NCBI RefSeq assembly: GCF_025751555.1
Contig: NZ_JAOWLB010000001.1
Span: forward strand, 496,001 to 560,000
DNA length: 64,000 nucleotides
Source: Ruegeria aquimaris
GTDB taxonomy: Bacteria > Pseudomonadota > Alphaproteobacteria > Rhodobacterales > Rhodobacteraceae
Direction: 5' to 3'
The notes beneath the pieces were generated by a model that saw nothing but the letters and a program-made list of their open reading frames with translations, did no database searches and was not told the origin of the DNA. Of this stretch, positions 51,586 to 59,920 are shown piece by piece. The number at the start of each line of letters is the position of its first letter. Within the stretch, counting starts at the first letter, position 1. The position numbers were made by a program, and so were the translations under genes.

Positions 51586-51926
51586 CCTAAATCCTCCCTT
51601 TGATTTCGGTTGATAAAGCACTCTGCCCGATCTCAGGTCAATGGGGACCGACAAGGCGTTCCGCGCCCTGCCTTTCGGCTCAGTGCTGCTTGGCAAAGGC
51701 CAGTTCTCAATCTCCCAAACACCCGTCCCACCCCGCCATTACGGCCAAACGGTGATTTCCGGCGCGATTTCTGCTAGGCTGGCATGACGATCCTCGCTGC
51801 CAAGGCCCTTGCCGCAGGCGCGTTAATCATTGCACGACTGCATTTGTCAGCCACCGTTTCCAGTTCTCAGCTTTCTTGCAGCGGCCTTCAACGCGCGGAT
51901 CGCAAGTCTATTAGAGGGAGGGAAAC
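51586..51926. other. Divergent intergenic region, TRAP operon / RTX gene
   Basis: 341 bp without a gene. It holds the ribosome site of the TAXI protein at one end and GAGGGAGGG at 51913-51921 for the RTX gene at the other. Promoters for both must lie here, but I see no confident -35/-10 pair or palindrome. Confidence 0.5.
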
Positions 51927-53288
51927 ATGGCTGTTTTCAATGCAAATAGAGAGTTCAGATTAAGCACGCTGGAAAACTGGGAAGGCGACGTGGTCTCGGC
52001 CACGGCGACGCAGATCATCCTGTCGGATGGGGTCCATTCCGAAACCTACCGGGGAAGCTTCACCTATTCCCCGCTTGGCGCGGTGTTCGGCACCCTGACC
52101 GGGCTGTTCGAATATGAACGCGGCGTGCTGTTTTACAGCCTGACCGGCATGAGCGTGGACGCCAACACCATCTATCGCGCCATCGAGATTGAGGACAATC
52201 TCGTGCGCGCGGCACAGATCATGCTGGCAGGCGCGGACCAGATCAACGGCTCCGCCACCGGCTCCGACGAATTGCCCGGCTTCAACGGTAACGACACGAT
52301 CCTTGGCAACGGCGGAGACGACACGCTGGATGGCGGCGCCGGGAACGACCGGCTGAACGGGGGGATCGGCAACGACCTGCTGCTGGGCGGCACCGGCAGC
52401 GATACCGCGGTTTTCGGTGTGACTTTCGCCTCGGTTACATCACAGGCGGTTTCCGGCGGCTATCAGATCACGTCGGCTGAAGGGACGGACATTGCCCGCG
52501 ATGTCGAGTTCTTTCAGTTCTCCGACCGGCTGGTCGCCGCCGACGAGCTGATCCCGGAGCCCACCGACCCGCCTCTCGAACTGACCGGAACAGCGGGAAG
52601 CGATACCTTGTCCGGCAACAGCGGCAATGATCGGCTGATCGGCGAGGCGGGTAACGACCGGATCGACGGCGGCCTTGGGGCCGACACGCTCAACGGTGGC
52701 GATGGTGACGACACGATCATCGGCGGCCCGGGTGAGGGTGACCTGCGCGACGTGATCTATGCAGGCGAGGGCAATGACAGCGTCGATGCGGGTGCCGGCA
52801 ATGACCAGATCTTCGGTCAGGGTGGCAATGACACCATCGCCGGTGGTTTCGGCGTCGATGAGATCCAGGGGCAGGACGGCGACGACGTTATCACCGGTTC
52901 CGCCTTCTCGGATCTGGTCTTTGGCGGTGCCGGGAATGACTTCGTCAATGGCGGGTTCGGTCATGACCGGATCAATGGCGGTTCGGGCGCCGACAAGTTC
53001 TTCCATGTCGGCGTCGAGGGTCACGGGTCGGACTGGGTGCAGGATTACAACGCGGCCGAAGGCGATGTTCTGCTCTTTGGCAATGCCTCCGCCACCCGCG
53101 AGCAGTTCCAGGTGAACTTCGCCCATACCCAGAATGCCGAGGGCGAACGCGCGGGCGACGACGCGGTGCAGGAGGCTTTCGTGATCTACCGCCCGACGGG
53201 TCAGATCATGTGGGCGCTGGTCGATGGCGCGGGGCAGTCCGCGATCAATCTCCAGATCGGGGCGGAGGTGTTCGACCTGCTCGCCTGA
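51927..53288 (+). CDS. RTX-type calcium-binding secreted protein
   Basis: A 453-residue acidic protein. The first ~100 residues are unassigned. Nonapeptide GGxGxDxUx repeats occur in two blocks, residues ~113-155 (GNGGDDTLDGGAGNDRLNGG) and ~220-355 (many GNDxIxGG units), followed by a ~90-residue C-terminal domain. Cysteines are absent, as expected for type I secretion substrates. The uncleaved C-terminal signal ends in EVFDLLA. No ABC/HlyD exporter lies adjacent; TolC is at 26.3 kb. Role could be adhesin, matrix protein or toxin-like; no catalytic domain recognised. Confidence 0.85.
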   Translation: MAVFNANREFRLSTLENWEGDVVSATATQIILSDGVHSETYRGSFTYSPLGAVFGTLTGLFEYERGVLFYSLTGMSVDANTIYRAIEIEDNLVRAAQIMLAGADQINGSATGSDELPGFNGNDTILGNGGDDTLDGGAGNDRLNGGIGNDLLLGGTGSDTAVFGVTFASVTSQAVSGGYQITSAEGTDIARDVEFFQFSDRLVAADELIPEPTDPPLELTGTAGSDTLSGNSGNDRLIGEAGNDRIDGGLGADTLNGGDGDDTIIGGPGEGDLRDVIYAGEGNDSVDAGAGNDQIFGQGGNDTIAGGFGVDEIQGQDGDDVITGSAFSDLVFGGAGNDFVNGGFGHDRINGGSGADKFFHVGVEGHGSDWVQDYNAAEGDVLLFGNASATREQFQVNFAHTQNAEGERAGDDAVQEAFVIYRPTGQIMWALVDGAGQSAINLQIGAEVFDLLA

Positions 53289-53306
53289 CCTCAGAACCAA
53301 AGGACC

Positions 53307-53325
53307 GGCGGCGCCCAGCGCCGCC
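53307..53325. terminator. GC hairpin between RTX and hydrolase genes
   Basis: Stem GGCGGCG / CGCCGCC with loop CCCAG, located 18 bases after the RTX stop and ~23 before the hydrolase stop of the opposite strand. No T-run on either side. The 16-base string CCAGCGCCGCCGCCCT here recurs at the 56.7-kb hairpin. Confidence 0.45.
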
Positions 53326-53347
53326 GCCCTGCAACCAACTGCACAGC

Positions 53348-54070
53348 TCAGTCCCGCGCCAGGAACTCTTCCACCAGCAGGTTGAAGACCTCGGGGCGCT
53401 CCAGATGCACCGCATGCGCGCATCCGGGCACGACGGCCAGTTGCGCCCCCGGGATCGTCCGCCACAGCCGTTCGGTCTGCGACCAGGGATAGGTCCGGTC
53501 CCCGTCGCCCCACAGGATCAGGGTCCGGGACCTGATAGACGGCAGATGCTCGCCCCCCGACCACGCCTGCATGGCACGCAACCCCGCCAGTATCGCGCCC
53601 AGCGTGCTTTGCGCGGCAATGTCGGCGCAGGCGGGATATTCCGCCGCCGCCTCCTTGTGCAAGAACCAGGTGGCCGCGATCCGACGGGCCGTGGCCGCCG
53701 CCCCGTCCGTCCGGGCGCGCTCCATCGAGGTCTCGATCGGCTCGAACCGCCCCGGCAGCACGCCTATGGCGCCGGTGCCGTAAAGCACCAGCTTGTCCAC
53801 CCGCTCCGGTGCTTGCCGGACCATCTCCTGCACGATCATCCCGCCCATGGAATGACCCAGCAGGTCAAAGCGATCCAGACCCAGGCGCGACACCTCTTCC
53901 AGCACCCAGGCCGCGAACCCTGCGATGGACGAGACCGGCGCCATCGGAGCGTTTTCGCCAAACCCCGGCAGATCGACTGCGTGCACCGCACGCTCCCGGC
54001 CCAAAGGCGCCTGCCACGCCCATTGCCCGCTCCCGCCCATGAACCCATGGACCAGAACCAGAGGCTTCAT
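53348..54070 (-). CDS. Alpha/beta hydrolase
   Basis: A 240-residue hydrolase with Ser nucleophile. VLVHGFMGGSGQW is the oxyanion motif, LLGHSMGGMIVQEM the elbow, and GCAHAVHLERPEVF supplies the His. It starts inside the permease stop (ATGA at 54070-54067), so it is the last gene of the PLP-enzyme/ABC operon and translationally coupled to it. It may hydrolyse an esterified form of the imported substrate, which is inference. Confidence 0.83.
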   Translation of the reverse strand: MKPLVLVHGFMGGSGQWAWQAPLGRERAVHAVDLPGFGENAPMAPVSSIAGFAAWVLEEVSRLGLDRFDLLGHSMGGMIVQEMVRQAPERVDKLVLYGTGAIGVLPGRFEPIETSMERARTDGAAATARRIAATWFLHKEAAAEYPACADIAAQSTLGAILAGLRAMQAWSGGEHLPSIRSRTLILWGDGDRTYPWSQTERLWRTIPGAQLAVVPGCAHAVHLERPEVFNLLVEEFLARD

Positions 54071-55608
54071 CGCCGCCCGCCCTGCACGATGCGATCCAGG
54101 ATCATGGCGCAGAAGAGGATCGAGAACCCGGCCAGGATCCCCTGCCCCACATTCGCGTATTGCAACGCCTCCAGCACATCCTCACCCAGGCCCTTGGCCC
54201 CGATGAGCGAGGCCACCACCACCATCGCCAGCGACAGCATGATGGTCTGATTGATCCCGGCCCTGATCGACGGCGCCGCCAGCGGCAGGTCCACCTTGGT
54301 CAGCAGGTACCACTTGTTGGCGCCAAAACTGATCGCCGCCTCGCGCACGCTCTCGGGCACACCGCGCAGCCCCAGCACGGTCAGCCGCACCACCGGCGTG
54401 CCGCCGAAGATCATCGTCGTGACCACGGCCGCCGGTTTGCCGGTGCCGAAAAAGGCGATCACCGGGATCATGAACACAAAGGCGGGCATCGTCTGCATGA
54501 AATCCATGATCGGCTGGATTGCCGCGTAAAACCGCGGCCGCCGCGCCGCGAACATGCCCAGCGGAATACCGATCAGGATCGACAGGCAGGCCGCCGTACC
54601 CAGCAGCGCCAGTGTCGTCATCGCCTTTTCCCAGAACCCCAGGAACCCCATATAGGCCAGGAAGGCGCCGGAATATATCGCCATGCGCACCCCGGCGGTG
54701 AGCCAGGTCAAGAGGATGATCAGGCTGGCGATCACGATCCAGGGCGTGCTGACGAACACGATCTCCAGCGCGTCCAGCATCAGCCGGATGCAATAGGTGA
54801 TCGCATCGAACAAGGCCTCGCCATTCAGGACCGCCCAGTTGAAAAACGCCTCGACCCAGTCGATGCTGATCAGCCGGATATCGGGATCGGTCGGAAAACT
54901 TGCCAACAGCGGAAAGCGCCCCGGGAAACTGTAATGCAGCATGGCCGCCGCCACGATCAGCGCCATGAACACCGCACTGAACACGATCTGCGGCACCGGC
55001 ATGCCGAACCGGATCGTCCGGTCGCTGAGCCAGTCCGAAAACCGCGATTCCAGCGCGGTATTGGCGACAATGGCCTGTGCCAGCTTGGCCAGCACCAGAA
55101 TGGCCAGCCCCGCAAGCGCAATCGACGGCCCCTGCGCCGCCAGCGCCTCGGCCTCGGCCCGGATACCGCCGATATTGGCCTCCAGAGACTCCACCGTGCG
55201 GGTATAGACATCCACCTTGTCCGACCCGCTCTCGATCGCCGCCGCCAGTTGCTGGCGCCTGAGTTCCAGCGTCCCCTCGATCGAGGCGATCCGCGCCATC
55301 GCATCCGCGCCCAGATCGCCGAACAGCCCGCGGGCAATCTGGACCAATGCAATCGCCTCCAGGATCAGGAAGGGCAGCGCCCAGGACCACAGCCCGCGCG
55401 CTCCGAACCAGATCGGCCCGAACAGCCCCGCAAACAGGTTGAAGGTCGGCGTGAACCGGGCCGAGGCGCCGATCCTGTCGAAGTTCCGGACATAATAGTC
55501 CGGGTTCGTCCGCACAAAGGCGGCGATATCCTCGCGCCGCTTGCGGGCATAGGCCAGCGCCGCTTCGCTTTGCGTGTCTTCCAGCGGATTGATGCCGAGA
55601 TCCGTCAT
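54067..55608 (-). CDS. Betaine-type ABC transporter permease with extra N-terminal domain
   Basis: A 513-residue permease. The C-terminal ~280 residues are ProW-like: LSILIGIPLGMFAARRP, PVVRLTVLGLRGVPESVREA with the EAA-type loop FGANKWYLLTKVDLPLA. The N-terminal ~190 residues are extra: a DUF2628-like piece (FNLFAGLFGPIWFGARGLW), then a helix pair and a coiled-coil stretch (TVESLEANIGGIRAEAEALAA). Typical ProW is ~280-350. It overlaps the ATPase stop by 4 bp. Confidence 0.87.
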   Translation of the reverse strand: MTDLGINPLEDTQSEAALAYARKRREDIAAFVRTNPDYYVRNFDRIGASARFTPTFNLFAGLFGPIWFGARGLWSWALPFLILEAIALVQIARGLFGDLGADAMARIASIEGTLELRRQQLAAAIESGSDKVDVYTRTVESLEANIGGIRAEAEALAAQGPSIALAGLAILVLAKLAQAIVANTALESRFSDWLSDRTIRFGMPVPQIVFSAVFMALIVAAAMLHYSFPGRFPLLASFPTDPDIRLISIDWVEAFFNWAVLNGEALFDAITYCIRLMLDALEIVFVSTPWIVIASLIILLTWLTAGVRMAIYSGAFLAYMGFLGFWEKAMTTLALLGTAACLSILIGIPLGMFAARRPRFYAAIQPIMDFMQTMPAFVFMIPVIAFFGTGKPAAVVTTMIFGGTPVVRLTVLGLRGVPESVREAAISFGANKWYLLTKVDLPLAAPSIRAGINQTIMLSLAMVVVASLIGAKGLGEDVLEALQYANVGQGILAGFSILFCAMILDRIVQGGRR

Positions 55609-56663
55609 GATACTTCGGTTCCCTCAATGACCGTGCGCAACAGATCGGCACGGGTGATCACGCCCACATCGGCACCGTCCGCCTGCACCAGAATGGGATT
55701 GTCGTCGTCTATCGCCAGGGTGATCAGGTTGCTAAGCGTCTCGCTTTCGTCCACCCGCCGCATATCGGCGGGCAACGGCCCGGCCCGGCTCACATATTCG
55801 GCAATCGGCCGCATCACCGCATGCGCATGCACAACCTTCAGCCGCGAGATCCCGGCGACAAAATCGGCGACATAGTCATCCGCCGGATGCATCACGATAT
55901 CCTCGGCGGTGCCGATCTGAACCATCTTGCCGTCGCGCATGATCGCGATCCGGTCGCCGATCCGCACCGCCTCGTCCAGATCATGGGTGATGAACACCGT
56001 GGTTTTCTTCAGGATCTTCGACAGCCGGATGAATTCGTCCTGCAACTGCCGCCGGATCAGCGGATCCAGCGCCGAGAACGGCTCGTCCATCAGCAGTACG
56101 TCGGGGTTGGCCGCCAGCGCGCGTGCCAGCCCCACCCGCTGCTGCATGCCGCCGGACAGTTCATGCGCGAACTTGGCGCCCCAGGCGCCCAGTTCCACAA
56201 TATCCAGAATGGCCGCCGCCTGCCGCATCCGCTCGTTCTTGGCCACCTTGCGGATCTCCAGCGGCATCGCCACGTTGTCCAGCACCGACCGGTGCGGCAT
56301 CAGCGCAAAGTTCTGGAACACCATCCCGATCTTCTGATTGCGGAACCTCTGCAACTCGCCCGGGCCCAGCGCCATGACATCGGTGCCCTCGATCTCGATC
56401 TTTCCCGCCGTCGGCTCCAGCAACCGGTTGAAGTGCCGCACCAATGTCGACTTGCCACTGCCCGACAGGCCCATGATGCAGAAGATCTCGCCGCGATTGA
56501 TCGACAGGCTCACATCGGCCACGCCGACGACCGCGTTGAATTCGGCCAACACCTCGGCCTTGCTCAGGCCCCGCTCCAGAATGGCCTGAAGCGCCGCCTC
56601 CGGCCTGCCGCCGAAAATCTTCCAGACGTTTGAAAGCTCGATAACTTTTTCTTGTGCCATCAT
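55605..56663 (-). CDS. Betaine/proline-type ABC transporter ATPase with CBS domain
   Basis: A 352-residue ProV-like ATPase. Walker A GLSGSGKSTLVRHFNRLLEP (~residue 70), signature ELSGGMQQRVGLARALA, Walker B VLLMDEPFSALDPL and H-loop FITHDLDEAV. A C-terminal CBS-like region (residues ~280-352, NPILVQADGADVGVITRADLL) is the usual osmo/ionic-strength sensor of this family. It is encoded between the binding protein and the permease. The ATG at 56663 or the next codon 56660 may be the start. Confidence 0.9.
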   Translation of the reverse strand: MMAQEKVIELSNVWKIFGGRPEAALQAILERGLSKAEVLAEFNAVVGVADVSLSINRGEIFCIMGLSGSGKSTLVRHFNRLLEPTAGKIEIEGTDVMALGPGELQRFRNQKIGMVFQNFALMPHRSVLDNVAMPLEIRKVAKNERMRQAAAILDIVELGAWGAKFAHELSGGMQQRVGLARALAANPDVLLMDEPFSALDPLIRRQLQDEFIRLSKILKKTTVFITHDLDEAVRIGDRIAIMRDGKMVQIGTAEDIVMHPADDYVADFVAGISRLKVVHAHAVMRPIAEYVSRAGPLPADMRRVDESETLSNLITLAIDDDNPILVQADGADVGVITRADLLRTVIEGTEVS

Positions 56664-56695
56664 GTCCTACCGGGCGCGTTCAAGGCAGCGGAGAA

Positions 56696-56715
56696 GCGGC
56701 GGCCAGCGCCGCCGC
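56696..56715. promoter_or_regulatory. Intercistronic GC hairpin between binding protein and ATPase genes
   Basis: Perfect 8-bp stem GCGGCGGC / GCCGCCGC with loop CAGC, in the 69-bp gap between the binding-protein stop and the ATPase start. It is likely an mRNA-stabilising or attenuating element. It shares 16 bases with the 53.3-kb hairpin at the other end of the same operon. Confidence 0.5.
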
Positions 56716-56732
56716 CCTCCCTGTCCGTGAGC

Positions 56733-57695
56733 TCAAAGGCCAAGCATCGCGTCGACGCGATCCGAGTTCGCGGCGACCCATTCCTTGGCCACTTCCGCCG
56801 GATCGCGATCCTTGGCGCTGATCTCATAGGCCAGCGCGCTCACGTCCGAGGCGCTCAGCTGGAACTTGCCAAAGAATTCGGCAATCGCGGGCGAACGGTC
56901 GGCCAGCGAGTTCGACCAGGCGATCTGCACCTGTTTCAGCGCATCCTTCGAGGCGACCATCGACTTCTGATACCAGTCGGCATCGTCCGAGGGCTGCACC
57001 ATCACGTATTTGGCCGGGTCATAGGCGGGCTCGCTCAGCATCACGACATCGAACATGAACCACACCGCATGCGGCTCGTAGCAGTAAAAGGCATAGCCCT
57101 CGCCCTTGGCGATGCTGTCCTTGATGCGTGCGGTCTTCACCGCTTCCTCGGCCCGGATCGGCTCGATGAAATCGAGCAAGCCATAGTCGCGCACCTTGAC
57201 TTCGTTGACGTTGGCCGAGGCCCAGCCCGGCGCGCCGATCCACATCTCGCCCTTGCCGTTGCCGTCGCTGTCCATCGCGGCGGCCACATCGGGGCGGCCC
57301 AGATCGGCGATATCGGTGATGTTCATCTTCGCCGCGAAATCCTGGCTCACGCAGAAACCCTGATTGCCCTCATAGGGGTTCGACGACAGGGTCACGGTGC
57401 CCTTGCCGTCGACATATTCCTTGGTAAAGCTCTCCTGGTTGGGCAGCCAGACATCGGGATGCACGTCGATATCGCCCTTACCCTGGTCCATCGCCTGGAA
57501 GATCGTGGCGTTGTTGCCCGGCACATATTCGACGGTCCCGCCGATACGGCTTTGCACCACCTCGCCCAGAACGTGTGCGATGGCCTGCGCCCCGGTCCAG
57601 GACGGGACCCCGATCTTGACCTCTTCGGCCTGCGCCGCCAGCGCCAGGGGGCTGAGTGCCGCTGAAAGGATCAGCGCCTTATACTTGGATTTCAT
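56733..57695 (-). CDS. Glycine-betaine-type ABC transporter substrate-binding protein
   Basis: A 320-residue periplasmic OpuAC-family protein. The signal peptide KALILSAALSPLALAAQAEE is followed by KIGVPSWTGAQAIAHVLGEV. Aromatic residues typical of the quaternary-amine cage appear (GAPGWASANV, YEPHAVWFMFD). It lies 42 bp after the PLP-enzyme gene. The ligand could be a betaine or a zwitterionic sulfur compound related to the adjacent enzyme. Confidence 0.9.
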   Translation of the reverse strand: MKSKYKALILSAALSPLALAAQAEEVKIGVPSWTGAQAIAHVLGEVVQSRIGGTVEYVPGNNATIFQAMDQGKGDIDVHPDVWLPNQESFTKEYVDGKGTVTLSSNPYEGNQGFCVSQDFAAKMNITDIADLGRPDVAAAMDSDGNGKGEMWIGAPGWASANVNEVKVRDYGLLDFIEPIRAEEAVKTARIKDSIAKGEGYAFYCYEPHAVWFMFDVVMLSEPAYDPAKYVMVQPSDDADWYQKSMVASKDALKQVQIAWSNSLADRSPAIAEFFGKFQLSASDVSALAYEISAKDRDPAEVAKEWVAANSDRVDAMLGL

Positions 57696-57737
57696 GGTCG
57701 TCTCCTCTGTTGGTTATCGCCGTTGTTCGGCGTCTTT

Positions 57738-58781
57738 TCAGTTCAATGAAGCAAGCAACTGGTCCTGATAGGCAAACAGCGCCGTCGATCCCCCGGTATG
57801 CAGGAACAGAACCCTGTCGGTGGGCTTGAAGAAACCCTGCCGCACCATTCCGATCAAACCCGCCATGCCCTTGGCCGAATAGACCGGGTCCAGCAAAATG
57901 CCCTCTTGCCGCGCCAGCAGGCGGATCGCCTCCAAAGTACTCTCGGCCGGAATCCCGTAGCCCTCGCCGACATAGCCGTCATCGACCAGGATCTTGCTCA
58001 GCGCGATGCCCTCGGCCCCCAGTTTCTCCAGCGTCTTCTGGGTCAGTGCATGCACCGCGTTCATCTGCCGCTCGCGCGGCTGCCGGACACTGACACCCAT
58101 GACCGGCAGCGCATGGTCCAGTGCATGGAACCCGGCGACCAGCCCGGCCTGGGTGCCGGTGCTCCCGGTGCCCATCACCAGCCAGTCAAAGGCCTCACCC
58201 GTTTCACGGGTATGATCGACGATCTCCTGGGCGCAATTGGCATATCCCAGCGCGCCGGTGGCATTCGAGCCGCCGCCCGGAATGAAATAGGGCCGATGAC
58301 CCTGTTCGCGCAGCTTCGCGGTGACCGCTTCAGCCTCGGCATTCATGTCCAGCCCTGCGGGCCGGAATTCGTGCGTGGCGCCAAACAGGTTGTCGAGCAG
58401 GACATTGCCTGTCTCTTCATAGCTCGCGTCGCGCCCCGGCACCCGCCGCTCCAGCAGCACGTGGCACTTCATGCCGACCTTGCAGGCCGCCGCAGCGGTC
58501 TGACGCACATGGTTGGATTGCACCGCCCCCTGCGTGACCAGCATGTCGGCCTTCTGCTGCATCGCCTCGCCGACCAGAAACTCCAGCTTGCGGGTCTTGT
58601 TGCCGCCCATCGCGAGACCCGTGCAATCGTCCCGCTTGATGAAAATCGAAGGCCCGCCCAGCAGCGCGCTCAGTCGCGGCAAGGGTTCGATCGGTGTCGG
58701 GCGATGACACAGCGCCGTGCGCGGGAAACGATCGAAGTCAATTCTGGCGGTGCCGCGCGGCAGCGTATCCGTGTTGGCCAT
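57738..58781 (-). CDS. PLP enzyme of the D-cysteine desulfhydrase / L-cysteate sulfo-lyase family
   Basis: A 347-residue fold-type II PLP protein. IFIKRDDCTGLAMGGNKTRKL carries the PLP-binding Lys (in GGNKTRK), GAVQSNHVRQTAAAA the substrate loop, and GTGSTGTQAGLVAG the phosphate loop. The family includes D-cysteine desulfhydrase, ACC deaminase and CuyA, the cysteate sulfo-lyase of roseobacters. The Ser/Tyr specificity residues cannot be resolved by eye. It is the first gene of an operon with the ABC transporter and hydrolase; products would be pyruvate, ammonia and sulfide or sulfite. The ATG at 58781 precedes ANTDTLPRGTARIDF. Confidence 0.83.
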   Translation of the reverse strand: MANTDTLPRGTARIDFDRFPRTALCHRPTPIEPLPRLSALLGGPSIFIKRDDCTGLAMGGNKTRKLEFLVGEAMQQKADMLVTQGAVQSNHVRQTAAAACKVGMKCHVLLERRVPGRDASYEETGNVLLDNLFGATHEFRPAGLDMNAEAEAVTAKLREQGHRPYFIPGGGSNATGALGYANCAQEIVDHTRETGEAFDWLVMGTGSTGTQAGLVAGFHALDHALPVMGVSVRQPRERQMNAVHALTQKTLEKLGAEGIALSKILVDDGYVGEGYGIPAESTLEAIRLLARQEGILLDPVYSAKGMAGLIGMVRQGFFKPTDRVLFLHTGGSTALFAYQDQLLASLN

Positions 58782-58860
58782 GACAAATCCTGATGCGAGT
58801 TTCGGTGGCACAAGACTGCGACAGGGCTTTCCACCGATCCAATGCTATGTTTGGATGACA

Positions 58861-58879
58861 TTATGCAAGATTTGCATAA
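58861..58879. promoter_or_regulatory. LysR-type operator
   Basis: The 19-bp perfect palindrome TTATGCAAGATTTGCATAA (8-bp arms, GAT centre) includes the LTTR T-N11-A spacing. It lies 11 bp before the LysR start and 80 bp upstream of the divergent PLP-enzyme start. It therefore probably mediates autoregulation and operon control. Confidence 0.75.
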
Positions 58880-58889
58880 GGTCGAAAAA

Positions 58890-59807
58890 ATGGACTTCCT
58901 TCACTTCCGCGACCTCGAGCGTCTGAAACGCACCGGCAACTTCTCCCAGGCCGCCGTGCTGGGGAACCTGAGCCAGCCCGCCTTCAGCCGCCGGATCAAG
59001 GCGCTCGAATCCTGGGTCGGCGCAACGCTTGTCGACCGAACGCATCAGCCGGTGACCCTGACCACCGCCGGCGAGCAGATGCTCGAAGCCGGGTTGCAGG
59101 CGCTCGCCCGGATCGAGCAGGAGCGCAGCCAGATCCTGGAGGCGCAATCTCTTCCCGACAAATATGTCGTCACCTTCGGCGCCCAGCACTCCATCGGCTG
59201 GCGGTTCTATCCCGCCTGGCTGCAAGAGCTGGAAGACGCCTATGGCCCCGTCCTGTCCCGGCTCCGGGCCGACGACCTGCCCAACTGCATGCGTGACCTG
59301 CAAAGCGGAGACGTCGACTTTGTCATTGCCTATGCCAGCGGGGACAGGCCACAGCACCGGCTGCTCGAGTCGATCAAGATCGGTGAAGACCAGCTCGTCC
59401 CGGTCTGCAAACCCAATGTCGATGGCACGCCGCTGTTCGATTTCGACACCCCCGGGGTCCGCATGCCCTATCTGCGTTTCGGCGACGCCGCCCCGATCGG
59501 GACCCATCTGGAACCGCTGTTCCAGCGACACAGGATCTCCGACGGCCTGCGCACGGTCTATGAAAACTCGATGGCCGGGGCGCTGCGTATCCGGGCGCAG
59601 GCCGGGGACGGTGTCGCCTGGCTGCCCAAGAGCCTCGTCCTCCCCGATCTGGAAAGCGGTATCCTGGTCCGCACCGGCAGGCCCGACTGGCTGGTCGACC
59701 TGTCGATCCGCATGTTCCGCAACAAGGAACGCTCGAACCGGGTGACACGCTCGATCTGGACCTTTCTCGAAGTCCGCCAATCCGTCTCGCTGGTCAAAGA
59801 AGGCTGA
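58890..59807 (+). CDS. LysR family transcriptional regulator
   Basis: A 305-residue LTTR. The winged HTH NFSQAAVLGNLSQPAFSRRI is at residues ~17-36, with a linker helix, then a periplasmic-binding-like effector domain (VVTFGAQHSIGWRFYPAWL onward). It is divergent from the PLP-enzyme/ABC operon, which it probably controls in response to the substrate. The ATG at 58890 is preferred because the earlier ATG at 58863 would put the operator inside the gene. Confidence 0.88.
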   Translation: MDFLHFRDLERLKRTGNFSQAAVLGNLSQPAFSRRIKALESWVGATLVDRTHQPVTLTTAGEQMLEAGLQALARIEQERSQILEAQSLPDKYVVTFGAQHSIGWRFYPAWLQELEDAYGPVLSRLRADDLPNCMRDLQSGDVDFVIAYASGDRPQHRLLESIKIGEDQLVPVCKPNVDGTPLFDFDTPGVRMPYLRFGDAAPIGTHLEPLFQRHRISDGLRTVYENSMAGALRIRAQAGDGVAWLPKSLVLPDLESGILVRTGRPDWLVDLSIRMFRNKERSNRVTRSIWTFLEVRQSVSLVKEG

Positions 59808-59920
59808 ACCGACACCGCCGCGCAAGTTTCCAACACGCTTTACGTTGCCGACGGAAGGTGATGTTCTACACTCCATCCCAACCCCGGCCACCTTCAAGAC
59901 CGATTGGAAAAGCGCAAGTC

